Below are positions 1-7,900 of a stretch of 11,980 nt of DNA, one piece after another (positions within the stretch are counted from its first letter, which is position 1; each line of letters opens with the position of its first letter). Location of the stretch: assembly GCA_958426095.1 (NCBI GenBank), contig CATZYB010000065.1, positions 1-11,980 of the forward strand. The letters are read 5' to 3'. Made by a program: the position numbers and the translations under genes. The notes under the pieces were generated by a model, which saw only the letters and a program-made list of their open reading frames with translations, did no database searches and had not been told where the DNA came from. The stretch comes from an uncultured Lachnospiraceae bacterium. GTDB lineage: Bacteria > Bacillota > Clostridia > Lachnospirales > Lachnospiraceae.

Positions 1-54
1 GTCTCTTCCGTGTTTGTCAAAGAGGCAAAATCGGCATTAACCGACTGCCCCTTT
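1..54. repeat. Left copy of 54-bp terminal inverted repeat
   Basis: These bases are the exact reverse complement of the last 54 bases of the window, and the match stops abruptly at the inner edge (TTATG here, AAATAT on the other side). The repeat contains a hairpin at 19-54, with outer arms AAAGAGGCA/TGCCCCTTT (one A-C mismatch on this strand) and inner arms CGG/CCG, followed by a short T run. Read on the plus strand it could end a transcript entering from the left. The true repeat may extend beyond the window. It could be the boundary of an invertible segment, a dispersed MITE-like repeat, or a place where assembly stopped. Confidence 0.95.
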
Positions 55-88
55 TTATGTTTTATGTATGGGAATTTTTTACAATAAT

Positions 89-120
89 AAAAAAGAGGCA
101 CAGATTCAACTCTGCACCTC
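89..120 (-). terminator. Rho-independent terminator of ptsH
   Basis: On the minus strand a 10-bp stem, formed by GAGGTGCAGA and TCTGTGCCTC with a 6-nt loop and G-U tolerated pairs, is followed directly by six T residues (A tract at 89-94). It lies 15 bp past the ptsH stop codon, the right place to end that transcript. Confidence 0.88.
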
Positions 121-134
121 AACTAAATGAGTTC

Positions 135-395
135 TTATAAATCCGGCCCTAAAGCAGCCAGAATTGATTTCAATGCTGTTTCTTCATCTTCACCGTCACA
201 GATAATCTCAAATTCCGTATTCTGTTTAATCCCAAGACTGAGAATACTCAATAAACTTTTTCCATTCACAGTACGACCGCCCGATGAAAGATAAATCTCA
301 CATTTTTTATACTTAATCGCTGCTTCCGCAATATCGCCCGCAGGTCTTAAATGAACACCAATTGGATTTTTTACAAGCACTTTTTCTTTTACCAT
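135..395 (-). CDS. ptsH: HPr family phosphocarrier protein
   Basis: HPr carries phosphate from Enzyme I to the sugar-specific EIIA proteins of the phosphotransferase system in the cytoplasm. In Firmicutes its seryl-phosphorylated form is also the CcpA corepressor. The 86-residue product has the active-site His at position 15 in GVHLRPAG (HLRPA rather than the more usual HARPA). It also has the regulatory-serine region NGKSLLSILSLG, with Ser47 at the usual Ser46 site. His15 argues against Crh, which lacks it. I chose the ATG at 395 because it has a G-rich ribosome site (GGGGG) about 8 nt upstream; a TTG five codons earlier would overlap that site. The gene follows spoIIID on the same strand but has its own promoter and terminator. 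Identity as an HPr-family protein is secure. That it is the general PTS HPr rather than a specialised paralogue is inferred. Confidence 0.9.
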   Translation of the reverse strand: MVKEKVLVKNPIGVHLRPAGDIAEAAIKYKKCEIYLSSGGRTVNGKSLLSILSLGIKQNTEFEIICDGEDEETALKSILAALGPDL

Positions 396-442
396 AATTT
401 CTGCCCCCAATTATTGACTTAATCAAATGTAAACCTGCTTTT

Positions 443-451
443 ATTATAACA
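443..451 (-). promoter_or_regulatory. Extended -10 promoter for ptsH
   Basis: The minus strand reads TGTTATAAT, a perfect TATAAT with the TGn extended -10 element, about 48 bp upstream of the ptsH ATG. No good -35 is seen 16-18 bp upstream (the sequence is around GGAGTT), which is acceptable for an extended -10 promoter. It would let ptsH be expressed independently of spoIIID and the pilus genes. Confidence 0.6.
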
Positions 452-489
452 CACTTTCCTGTGAAAACTCCACATTATTTCCAGAATTT

Positions 490-756
490 TCACGAACACT
501 TTTCATCCCGTATATGCCGGTATTTCTCCCGCGTCGCCATGCCGCCGCGTATATGACGCTCGGACTTATTGACGTCAAGCACTGTCCGGGCCTGTCTGGC
601 CAATGTCGGGTTAATGATAAGTAAACGTTCTGTGACATCCTTATGTACCGTCGATTTACTGATTCCAAACTGCCTGGCCGTCTGCCGGACCGTCGCATTA
701 TGCTCTATAATGTAAGTTGCAATCTCAATCGCCCGCTCTTCAATATAATCTTTCAA
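490..756 (-). CDS. spoIIID: Sporulation transcriptional regulator SpoIIID
   Basis: SpoIIID is a small DNA-binding protein of the mother cell that switches genes on and off during the sigma-E stage of sporulation. The 88-residue product closely matches the Bacillus subtilis protein as I recall it. Shared features are the opening DYIEER, a helix-turn-helix around residues 22-45 (TVRQTARQFGISKSTVHKD), then TERL..INP.LA, and the basic stretch RHIRGGxATREKY. The start is TTG: the conserved N-terminus begins at this codon, and a weak GGGGG ribosome site lies about 5 nt upstream. It begins only 59 bp after the stop of the last pilus-operon gene, with no obvious terminator between them. Its presence marks the organism as an endospore former. 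Ordinarily this is a stable chromosomal gene, so the pilus operon is probably chromosomal too. Confidence 0.95.
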   Translation of the reverse strand: MKDYIEERAIEIATYIIEHNATVRQTARQFGISKSTVHKDVTERLLIINPTLARQARTVLDVNKSERHIRGGMATREKYRHIRDEKCS

Positions 757-815
757 GGGAACCCCCGGAAATATCTGTTTTTACAGTCTATGCAAAACAT
801 CTGGCATGTATGAAA

Positions 816-1415
816 TTATTGTATCTGCACACACCTTACGGCGCACCTTGTCTGTCCATCCGCATTACAAGTAAAAAGGGTCAAATTCCAATCATTTTCC
901 GTATTATCAATCATCTCCCCAATCTCCGAAGGCTCAATTGTCTCCATATTATTTACCTGATAATGGTAAACCTTTCCTTCCACAGTAACAAAATATACAT
1001 CATCCCCCATATTCATCCACTTAATTGAACCGAAATGTTTCGCATAATTATGGGCGCATATCACCATATCTTCGGTACAATACGAACCGGAATACCGACA
1101 TGAACTGATTTTCAGACGTTCATAGTCCCAGTTTCCCATGACAGGAAGCCGAAGGCTAAGGCTCGGTATTTCAAGTATTCCGATGTAATTATATCCGTCA
1201 ATCTCTACTGCCGGTAATTCTTCGCCGGAAACTCCATACACAGGAAGCCCCGGTTCCCCATCCGGGATGGCCTTATCCAGCTGCTCAACAATTCCGTCAC
1301 TGATCTTCTGTGCCCGTTTGCCATCCCATAGATTATATAGAACGAGAATAAGAGCCGCTACAATCAGTAACAGCCCTATAAACATTGGTATGATACCTTT
1401 TTTATTCGTACACAT
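816..1415 (-). CDS. Second sortase of pilus locus (non-class C)
   Basis: Sortases are membrane-anchored transpeptidases that cut LPXTG-type signals and join the protein to the wall or to another pilin. The 199-residue product has one N-terminal membrane segment (about 9-28) and a sortase fold. The catalytic His is H122 in ICAHN and the catalytic Cys is C183 in TLFTC. The Arg is R190 or R194. It lacks the C-terminal membrane anchor and the TCTPYGVNTHR signature of class C enzymes, so it looks like a class A, B or D type enzyme. Six cysteines lie in the second half (C106, C113, C120, C183, C191, C195), which is more than usual. The ATG overlaps the end of the LPQTG gene by 14 bp, with GGGAG about 9 nt upstream, so the two are probably translationally coupled. 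The likely role, inferred from this, is anchoring the minor pilin or the finished pilus to peptidoglycan. Confidence 0.88.
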   Translation of the reverse strand: MCTNKKGIIPMFIGLLLIVAALILVLYNLWDGKRAQKISDGIVEQLDKAIPDGEPGLPVYGVSGEELPAVEIDGYNYIGILEIPSLSLRLPVMGNWDYERLKISSCRYSGSYCTEDMVICAHNYAKHFGSIKWMNMGDDVYFVTVEGKVYHYQVNNMETIEPSEIGEMIDNTENDWNLTLFTCNADGQTRCAVRCVQIQ

Positions 1416-2133
1416 TTTTATTTTCTCCCAAACGTCGTCTCCGATACCACCCGAACATTAAAAACAACATTCCGGCAATTGCCAAGATTGGCACCGGCCA
1501 CCAAAGCTGACCCGTCTGAGGAAGTTTTCCTCCCGAAATCGTCGTCGTTGTATTCTGCTTAGGTGGGTTTGCCGCGGCTTCATTTGCCGTTTCCGCCTTT
1601 GGATTTGCCGTAACATCGTAGACATAACTTTCGTTTAAATATCTCGGCACCGTAATTAAAAAGGAATTTATCGGCGCATAGCCCTCAGCCGCCGCCGTGT
1701 TGACAATGAGATAAAGTCCCAATTCCAAATCTTTCCATTCGGCCCGTCCATTGTCATCGACCGTCACCGCTTCGCCGGCCAGTTTCTGGTGATTCACATA
1801 GGTTTCCAGCACAGAAGCAAGCTCTTTGGCTCCGGCATCCGACTCACTGATTCTGTCAAGGTTTACACCGCTTCCCGCAAAATCTTCCGTAAGATGGAAA
1901 ATGTTATCCCCATCCGCAGGAACAGCCGCAGCCACTTTATAAAGCGTCATTTTCCCTCCCGGAATTGCTTTTTTTGTATCTGTAGAAAGTATTTCCACAA
2001 CAATAGAGCCCCTCTGATTATAATCCGGAGACATGGACGACGCCGCTGTTTCCTTGGCAAAAACAACAGCAGTCATGGCAAACACCATACATACAGCCAC
2101 GAATATACTAATAATTCTCTTTGCTTTTCTCAT
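1402..2133 (-). CDS. LPQTG-anchored minor (base) pilin
   Basis: This 243-residue exported wall protein has a signal peptide at about 1-26 (cut near VVFA/KET). A single Cna-B/transthyretin-like fold follows, opening with GSIVVEILSTDTKKAIPGG and TLYKVA. Then comes a pilin-like motif YDVTANPK with Lys179, a T- and N-rich linker, LPQTG at 204-208, a hydrophobic span and the basic tail RRRR. This architecture is typical of minor pilins that sit at the pilus base. Lys179 is the candidate acceptor for the sortase-made isopeptide bond, by analogy with the VYPK motif. An upstream in-frame ATG at 2148 is possible, but it lies within the ribosome site of the chosen start. The gene overlaps the end of srtC by 26 bp and the next sortase by 14 bp. 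LPQTG rather than LPSTG suggests use by a different sortase from the other two wall proteins. Confidence 0.87.
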   Translation of the reverse strand: MRKAKRIISIFVAVCMVFAMTAVVFAKETAASSMSPDYNQRGSIVVEILSTDTKKAIPGGKMTLYKVAAAVPADGDNIFHLTEDFAGSGVNLDRISESDAGAKELASVLETYVNHQKLAGEAVTVDDNGRAEWKDLELGLYLIVNTAAAEGYAPINSFLITVPRYLNESYVYDVTANPKAETANEAAANPPKQNTTTTISGGKLPQTGQLWWPVPILAIAGMLFLMFGWYRRRRLGENKNVYE

Positions 2134-2974
2134 GTTTTTCCCCTCCATTTCTTCCGGCCTTCTTTCGGGTCGATATAAGCATTAAAATCAGCAATAAAAC
2201 TAAAATTGGCACAGCCACAAACGGCGCGATATAAATCGGTTCAATCTGCATAGCATCTGCAACAACATTGGCCTCCCCGTCCGGATTATCCACCCGATGG
2301 CCCCGAACAAGAAGCCGATGGGTATTGACGCCGTACGGCGTACAGGTGACTAAAGTACAGTAATCTTTCCCCTCTACAAGCTGTAATTCCGAAAGATCCG
2401 CCGGTTCCACCACCCGAATCTGGTCAACTTCATAGGTAAAAGTTTCATTCAGTATCGTGAGACTGAACGTATCCCCCGCCACTAATTTATCCAAATCCGT
2501 AAAAAGCTTTGCCGACGGCAGACCTCTATGACCGGAAAGCACGCAATGACTCCCTTCTCCGCCAACCGGAAGCGAGGTTCCTTCCATATGCCCGACACCA
2601 CTGTGAAGAACAATATCCTCTGTTCCATGGTAAATTGTCAGTTTACAATTTATTTTCGGAATATCAATATATCCCATTGCTGAAGTCGAATCGATTTTCA
2701 AAATTTCATTATATTCAACTTTTTCTTCCTCCGTAAGCGTCCATTGAATTCCTTTTTCAGAGATTTTTGTATTATACGCATGGGCTTCCTCAAGCATCCT
2801 GGCATATTCCTCGGTATTCATATTCGCCACATTTTCTGAATATAAGGAAATGGCTCTGGACTGATGGAAGGAATTCCAATAATCCGATAAAGACGGGTAG
2901 AGTAACAGTCCCAACCCAATCATAAAAACGCTAACAAGCAGCAATGTGGTAAAATGCTTTTTTAACCACTTCAT
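2108..2974 (-). CDS. srtC: Class C pilin-polymerising sortase
   Basis: Class C sortases link pilin subunits through a Lys-Thr isopeptide bond at the outer face of the membrane. The 288-residue product has an N-terminal membrane helix (about 8-28) and the sortase core MGYIDIPKI. The catalytic residues are H149 (LSGHRGLP), C211 and R220 (TLVTCTPYGVNTHRLLVRG). A second membrane helix lies near 246-268, with a basic tail. Two membrane anchors plus the TCTPYGVNTHR signature define class C. The usual lid motif DPF/DPW/DPY ahead of the core is absent; no Asp-Pro pair occurs before the catalytic domain. The ribosome site is distant (GGAG about 12 nt from ATG). The gene follows the major pilin after a 200-bp gap that may lower its expression relative to the pilin. 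Confidence 0.95.
   Translation of the reverse strand: MKWLKKHFTTLLLVSVFMIGLGLLLYPSLSDYWNSFHQSRAISLYSENVANMNTEEYARMLEEAHAYNTKISEKGIQWTLTEEEKVEYNEILKIDSTSAMGYIDIPKINCKLTIYHGTEDIVLHSGVGHMEGTSLPVGGEGSHCVLSGHRGLPSAKLFTDLDKLVAGDTFSLTILNETFTYEVDQIRVVEPADLSELQLVEGKDYCTLVTCTPYGVNTHRLLVRGHRVDNPDGEANVVADAMQIEPIYIAPFVAVPILVLLLILMLISTRKKAGRNGGEKHEKSKENY
2140..2146 (-). promoter_or_regulatory. Ribosome site fixing the LPQTG pilin start
   Basis: GGAGGGG on the minus strand sits 6 nt before the ATG at 2133. It lies inside the codons that follow the alternative ATG at 2148, so the downstream start is favoured. Confidence 0.8.
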
Positions 2975-3070
2975 ACTTTTAAATTTCTCCCGGATTGTAA
3001 TAAATTACTTCTAAGCACCTCAATTTTTTTGAGATACTCACAAATATTTCAACAATCAAATCCGGCTTCC

Positions 3071-3122
3071 ACCGGCGTCTCATATGATAAATTCCCACGA
3101 CTTTATATAGAGAGATGCCGGT
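3071..3122 (-). other. Hairpin in the pilin-srtC gap
   Basis: In the 200-bp gap between the pilin stop and srtC, ACCGGCATCTC (3112-3122 on the minus strand) can pair with GAGACGCCGGT (3071-3081). The stem is 11 bp with one mismatch and a loop of about 30 nt. A second GCCGG lies just downstream and could compete for pairing. No T run follows, so it is not a standard terminator. It may act as an attenuating, RNA-stabilising or processing element that sets pilin above sortase. That function is inferred; the complementarity is visible. The rest of the gap shows nothing further. Confidence 0.45.
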
Positions 3123-3174
3123 TTCCGCCTTCAATTATTATTTTTCTGTGAAAAGATTATTTCAGCTATTTGAA

Positions 3175-4839
3175 TCAGCGTGCAGACATACGTCTTCTCG
3201 CAATCAAAATAACCCCTGCGCCAATAACAAGAATAGCGCCGACAACATAAAAGATTGTTGTACCCATACCGCCGGTGGAAGGAAGTTCCGTGCCTGTAAG
3301 ATTGACTACTGCCACCGGTGTTACGGCATAATCGTTATTTGTATATTCTACAGTTGTAGTTGTTGGCTCTTCTACAACTTCACCCTTCTCATTCAAATAA
3401 AATGTTTCATTTGTCGTTGTCGCGGTTTTACTTACCAGCTGGGCTGTTACAGAAACCGGACTTGCCAATTGATTATAACCTTCAGGCGCTTTTGTCTCTG
3501 TAAACTTATATTCTCCGCCAGCCACACCGATAATCGTAAAGGACGCATCGGCGCCATTCGTTGTATTTGTCGTAATAGAAGTAATCGTTCCTGATGATGA
3601 ATCTACTATATAAGTATTCGTTTTGCCTGCCACTTCACTGACTGTCATACCAGAAGGCAGAGAAAATCTTGCGCCGGATAATGCCTCACCATTTTTATTG
3701 ACTTTCTTTAATGCAATTGCATACGTATAGACAGTAGCTGAATCTGAGTGTGTCCACTGACTTGGATCATTCGGAATTGTCGGAGGTGTATCAGGATCTG
3801 GATTATCCGGTGTTGCGCCATATGTATACGTAAATGTTGCTTTATTTTCATTACCAGTTCCATCGATAACAGCATCGGAATTTAATGTTGCAGTATACTC
3901 AATGGTAATCAACGTACTCGGTGCATATTTGCTGGTCCAATAGCCGCTTGTTGTATCTTTGTCTGCCCACGGAATTTCAATCGAACCTGTCGGGAAATTA
4001 TTATTTGTATATTCTGTATCCGTCAAAGGTTGATTATCAACTTTAACAGAAGTAATTGAACCAAAAGTAAATCCCTCAGGTAAACTATCTTTGACGACAT
4101 AACTATTGATTAAATTGTCTTCAATATAATCCTTCGCGTCAATCCGGATAGCAAAAGTTACTTGCTGACCAATACTCACATCTGTAGTCTCGACATATTT
4201 ATCCTGACCATTCTCTGTAATCTTAATTGTTTTACCCTTTGCATCATCCGGATTTTCCGGGTCTTCCGAATGCCAGCCCGGCGTGCTGTTTTTTTCAATA
4301 ATATGCGCTTCTTTGTTTGTGGAATCGAGAGAAACAAGAGATTCTAATCCCTCACTGTTAGTTCCGGTAACCAAATAATAACCATAAGGTAGAGTTGTTG
4401 GTGTCAAAGACAAATACTGCTGTGTAGTGTTATCACTTTCCGTTGCCGCCGGTGTCATATCCAGAGTCACTGCTGCTTTTAACGCAACACCAAAATCAGC
4501 AGCGCTGAATTTTGATGTATCAATAGTTACATTATAAACTCCTGACGTTCCAATTTGAGTTAATGTAAGACCATCAGTATCTGTTGTATCGGATGCATTT
4601 GCATAGGTCTGAACAGTATTAAAAAAGTCAGAATCACTTTTGATTGTATACGCATAGTTATCACCGCTATAATCCAAATCAAAAATCTTGTAAGCATTGT
4701 AGGTCACATCTGTGCTCGGATTCGTGATTATAATTTTTCCGTCTTGTCCCTGTGCTGCGAATGTTGGAATCGCGCCTAAAGAAAATATCATTGTCCCTGT
4801 CAATATGGCTGTCAAAAGTCTTTTTGTTATTTTTTTCAT
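3175..4839 (-). CDS. LPSTG major pilin, isopeptide-forming fimbrial shaft protein
   Basis: This is the likely polymerised backbone of the pilus. The 554-residue product has a signal peptide at 1-29 (ending PTFAA). An N-terminal pilin domain (about 34-180) contains NAYKIFDLDYSG. A middle fimbrial isopeptide-type domain (about 215-345) contains VKDSLPEGF and ends ENKATFTYTYG, with Asn332 a candidate isopeptide partner. A C-terminal Cna-B/SpaA-type domain (about 370-515) opens YAIALKKV and carries the E-box FTETKAPEGY with Glu448. LPSTGG lies at 519-524, followed by a membrane span and the tail RRRMSAR. No classic VYPK motif is present; Lys183 in IIEKNSTPGW, between the first two domains, is the best candidate for the inter-subunit lysine. 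AAGGA precedes the ATG closely. Position after the adhesin and before srtC fits a SpaH/EbpB-like shaft pilin. Confidence 0.93.
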   Translation of the reverse strand: MKKITKRLLTAILTGTMIFSLGAIPTFAAQGQDGKIIITNPSTDVTYNAYKIFDLDYSGDNYAYTIKSDSDFFNTVQTYANASDTTDTDGLTLTQIGTSGVYNVTIDTSKFSAADFGVALKAAVTLDMTPAATESDNTTQQYLSLTPTTLPYGYYLVTGTNSEGLESLVSLDSTNKEAHIIEKNSTPGWHSEDPENPDDAKGKTIKITENGQDKYVETTDVSIGQQVTFAIRIDAKDYIEDNLINSYVVKDSLPEGFTFGSITSVKVDNQPLTDTEYTNNNFPTGSIEIPWADKDTTSGYWTSKYAPSTLITIEYTATLNSDAVIDGTGNENKATFTYTYGATPDNPDPDTPPTIPNDPSQWTHSDSATVYTYAIALKKVNKNGEALSGARFSLPSGMTVSEVAGKTNTYIVDSSSGTITSITTNTTNGADASFTIIGVAGGEYKFTETKAPEGYNQLASPVSVTAQLVSKTATTTNETFYLNEKGEVVEEPTTTTVEYTNNDYAVTPVAVVNLTGTELPSTGGMGTTIFYVVGAILVIGAGVILIARRRMSAR

Positions 4840-4948
4840 ATTTTCCTTTCCCTTTCTTTTAAATTTATATATCTGAATACAGTTTCCGGCGTTGTATATA
4901 TTACGATGATTCGCCGTGGATTGAGGTTTCTGTTACATCTTAACGATT
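4840..4948 (-). other. Adhesin-pilin intergenic leader
   Basis: This 109-bp gap separates the adhesin stop from the pilin ATG. It is AT-rich towards the pilin and contains a small possible stem, CGGCG/CGCCG at 4887-4891 and 4912-4916, around a 20-nt loop. I see no convincing promoter or terminator, so the pilin is probably read from the upstream promoter. RNA processing here could raise pilin over adhesin; that is only a suggestion. Confidence 0.3.
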
Positions 4949-7900
4949 TTACATTGACCTCCTTTCCCGTTTACGCCTCATACTGTATCCATACATAAGG
5001 CCGGATATAAGAATAAGTCCTAACCCACCGAATGTGTAAAATAATGTACCCGGTCCTCCCGTTGATGGAAGTTCAACACCAGAAGTATTTGTAACCTTCC
5101 AGTCAGATGAAGATGTTTTCGTATAAACCCAGTCTCCGTCATCATTCAACATTCCCATCCATTCATAGTCCATTCCTGATACATACTTGTGACAATCAAG
5201 TATGCCATCTTTCATATCTTCAACATATCCGATTATAGGAAGTGTAATCGACTGCGCATTAATAGCATATGCTTCCGGAGCCTTTGTCTCTGTTAATGTA
5301 TATATTCCCCATGGAATGCCACTGAATGTCACAACACCATTCTCATCACTAATTGCATTGAAAACATACTTATTATCACTACTAACAATCTTAAACTCTG
5401 CACCTTCCAACGTTTTACTGTTATCATTTGCATCAACCTTCAAAAAACTAAAGGTATATGTAGTTCCTCTTACATAAGGAACTGGAAAATCCAATGTTTG
5501 ATTATCATCATAAGTTAAAGTTGCCTTCTCATTTACAGCATTAACCGATAAATTTGCCGCCTGTTCTGGTGTAAGGTTATTCTCAACCAATGACTTTCCT
5601 TCTGCAATTTCCGAAGCCCCATTTTTAAAATGAGTATCTTGTACATCAAGCCGAATTCTATATGTAAGCTCCGCAGCATTTTCATACCATGTTTTTGTGG
5701 AATCATAAGCATCAGGCGTTCCGATAAGCCCCGATTTAATCACAGGTGTCCAAGTTATAGTTGTCCCCACTTCTGAAACAGAAGTACCAGGAGTAACACT
5801 TCCATCACCACTTACACTGTCAAGGTAAATAATTGATGGCCCCATAGTATCTGTGACACTTAAACCGTCTGTATGAGTACTACTTTCTACATGTTGTACC
5901 AACATTTCGTAGGCTTCTTCAGTCAGCTCCGTATTAACTGTTTGTTCTTTTTTTAGCTCTGCCAGAGCTATATATACATTGTCACTAGTACTACCATTCG
6001 GATCAAGTTTCAAATATAAACATCCATTAGAAATCTCCATATTTACAACAGCCGAACCTACAACTTTTCCCTGATATGTAAGTGTAATTGAATATGGTTT
6101 ATTCCCATTTGTACTTTTCTCCGTACCTTGAAGGCTTCCCAAATCACCAGCGCTCTCTCCTCCCGGGAAATGCGAAGCACTTCCCGCAATATATGTAGCA
6201 TTTTTCAAAAATTCATCATATTTCTGCGTAACCGACGTTGTATCAATACTCATATGAACTAAAAATTCATTCTCGACATCGGTTTCCTCCACCCACTTAT
6301 GAAGTCTGACGTCTGTATTTTGGGTCGTTTGAATTAGTTCATCTGATTCTTCCATACCTGTTGCCCTTAGTACAGCAACCGGAAATACTGAAAAACTCTG
6401 AATATGAAATGTCACACTATTTCCAGAAACTCTTATTTGTTTAATGCCTGTGCTATCTGTAAAACCTTTATTTTCGATAATCCCTGTTGCATTCTTTTTA
6501 TAATGCCCGACATAAAGGTTTCCATTTCCTGAAGGCCAGCCATCCGGTATGTTATCATATGTAATCGTAACCTGAAGATTAATATTGCTTTCCGGTATAT
6601 ACTCCCCTTCTACCCCATCTTTTGTAAGGTATATATGATACATATGCAGAAAATCAAAGTTTTCATTGTCTATGACGGATGAGGTCGCCGCCTGCATATC
6701 TTCTACCAATGCATCGTAATATTCCTGATAATCTGATTCCGTATTACCATAGTCCTCCACATGAAGCGTCACACCATCAGTAAGAACTTTTTTATTCCCT
6801 TTCACAGTGACCGTATAGCCCGTCCCTGCTGCTTCGATTTCTGTTTCATCATCATCGTCTGTGCCCGAACCTTCTGAATCCGTAACAATGACTGTAAAGG
6901 ATTCGTTGGCTCCTTTGTTGTTATATGTATGTGTAATTGTAACTGTCCCCACGGCAACTCCGGTAATCACCGCATTATTCCCGTTTGTATTAATAGTCAC
7001 ACATTCTTCCGGACTGATAGACCAATTGTTTCTATTTCCACTACAGCCTTGAAGTGTAACCGTATCACCAATCCCAATCGTTACGCTTTGACCCGCACTG
7101 ATAGTTCCAAAGTCAGAAAAGGATTCCGTTTCAAAGCTTGCCGTAACATATCCATCTTCTTTTTCGGTCTGCTCGACTTCGGATATTACTTCGGTACCCT
7201 CAGCAGTTGCATGGGTAATAACGATATCTCCCGTACCCTCCATATTTTCTTTAATATCCGATGACTGGGAAATATCAACTCTAATCGTATTTTCCGGATC
7301 AATCTCTTTTATCTGTTCTTCTGTGGATTCTTCCACTGGCAGGATGCCATATCCTGTCACATTTCCGCCATTCGCCGCATAACTGGCATATTGAACGCTA
7401 TTCTGAAAATCCCCTGCCACAACCGTTATTGTGCCGTCAGCAGAAACACTCGTAATAATTCCGATATGGTTGATTCCCGATGTTCCGTCCGTATCAAGAA
7501 AAGCAATATCTCCCGCCTTTGGCATATAACTTCCGGCATCCGCATACATACCACGCTGCGCCAATATATTCGCCCAACTCTGGCAATTCGCATCACAAGG
7601 GAAAATGTCTTGTGAAATTCCGGCATAATTTAAACAGAAAGCAGCAAACATTCCGGACCAGTCGCCATATGGATTCCCATACCATGCGCCATAACGGGTA
7701 TAGCCTTTCAAAACATCGGTCTCTGCCACCTCATAATTAGCCGTGCTTTCAGTGTAACCAACCTGGGATTCCGCCACCCGAATCAGATTCGAGACCCTGT
7801 CGCCGGTCAGCGCCGGAAGTCCGCTTTCCCATTCAGCCGCTGTTTCCACATCTGCATTTTTATCAGAATAGCAAGCTAATGTGTGTGCATGCTCCTCCAG

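Noticed and set aside
444..698. Minus-strand 84-codon frame overlapping spoIIID
   Set aside because: It overlaps SpoIIID in another frame; SpoIIID is a strong family match and this product has no recognisable features.
805..840. Possible sigma-E promoter for spoIIID (CATACATG -10-like)
   Set aside because: The -10 resembles the sigma-E form, but I found no matching -35 at the right distance, so I did not list it as a feature.
3115..3594. Plus-strand open frame of 159 codons opposite the major pilin
   Set aside because: It lies antisense to a clear pilin gene, is Cys- and Arg-rich in a way typical of shadow frames, and has no ribosome site or recognisable domain.
4840..4948. Separate promoter for the major pilin
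   Set aside because: The AT-rich gap has no pair of boxes close to consensus at suitable spacing.
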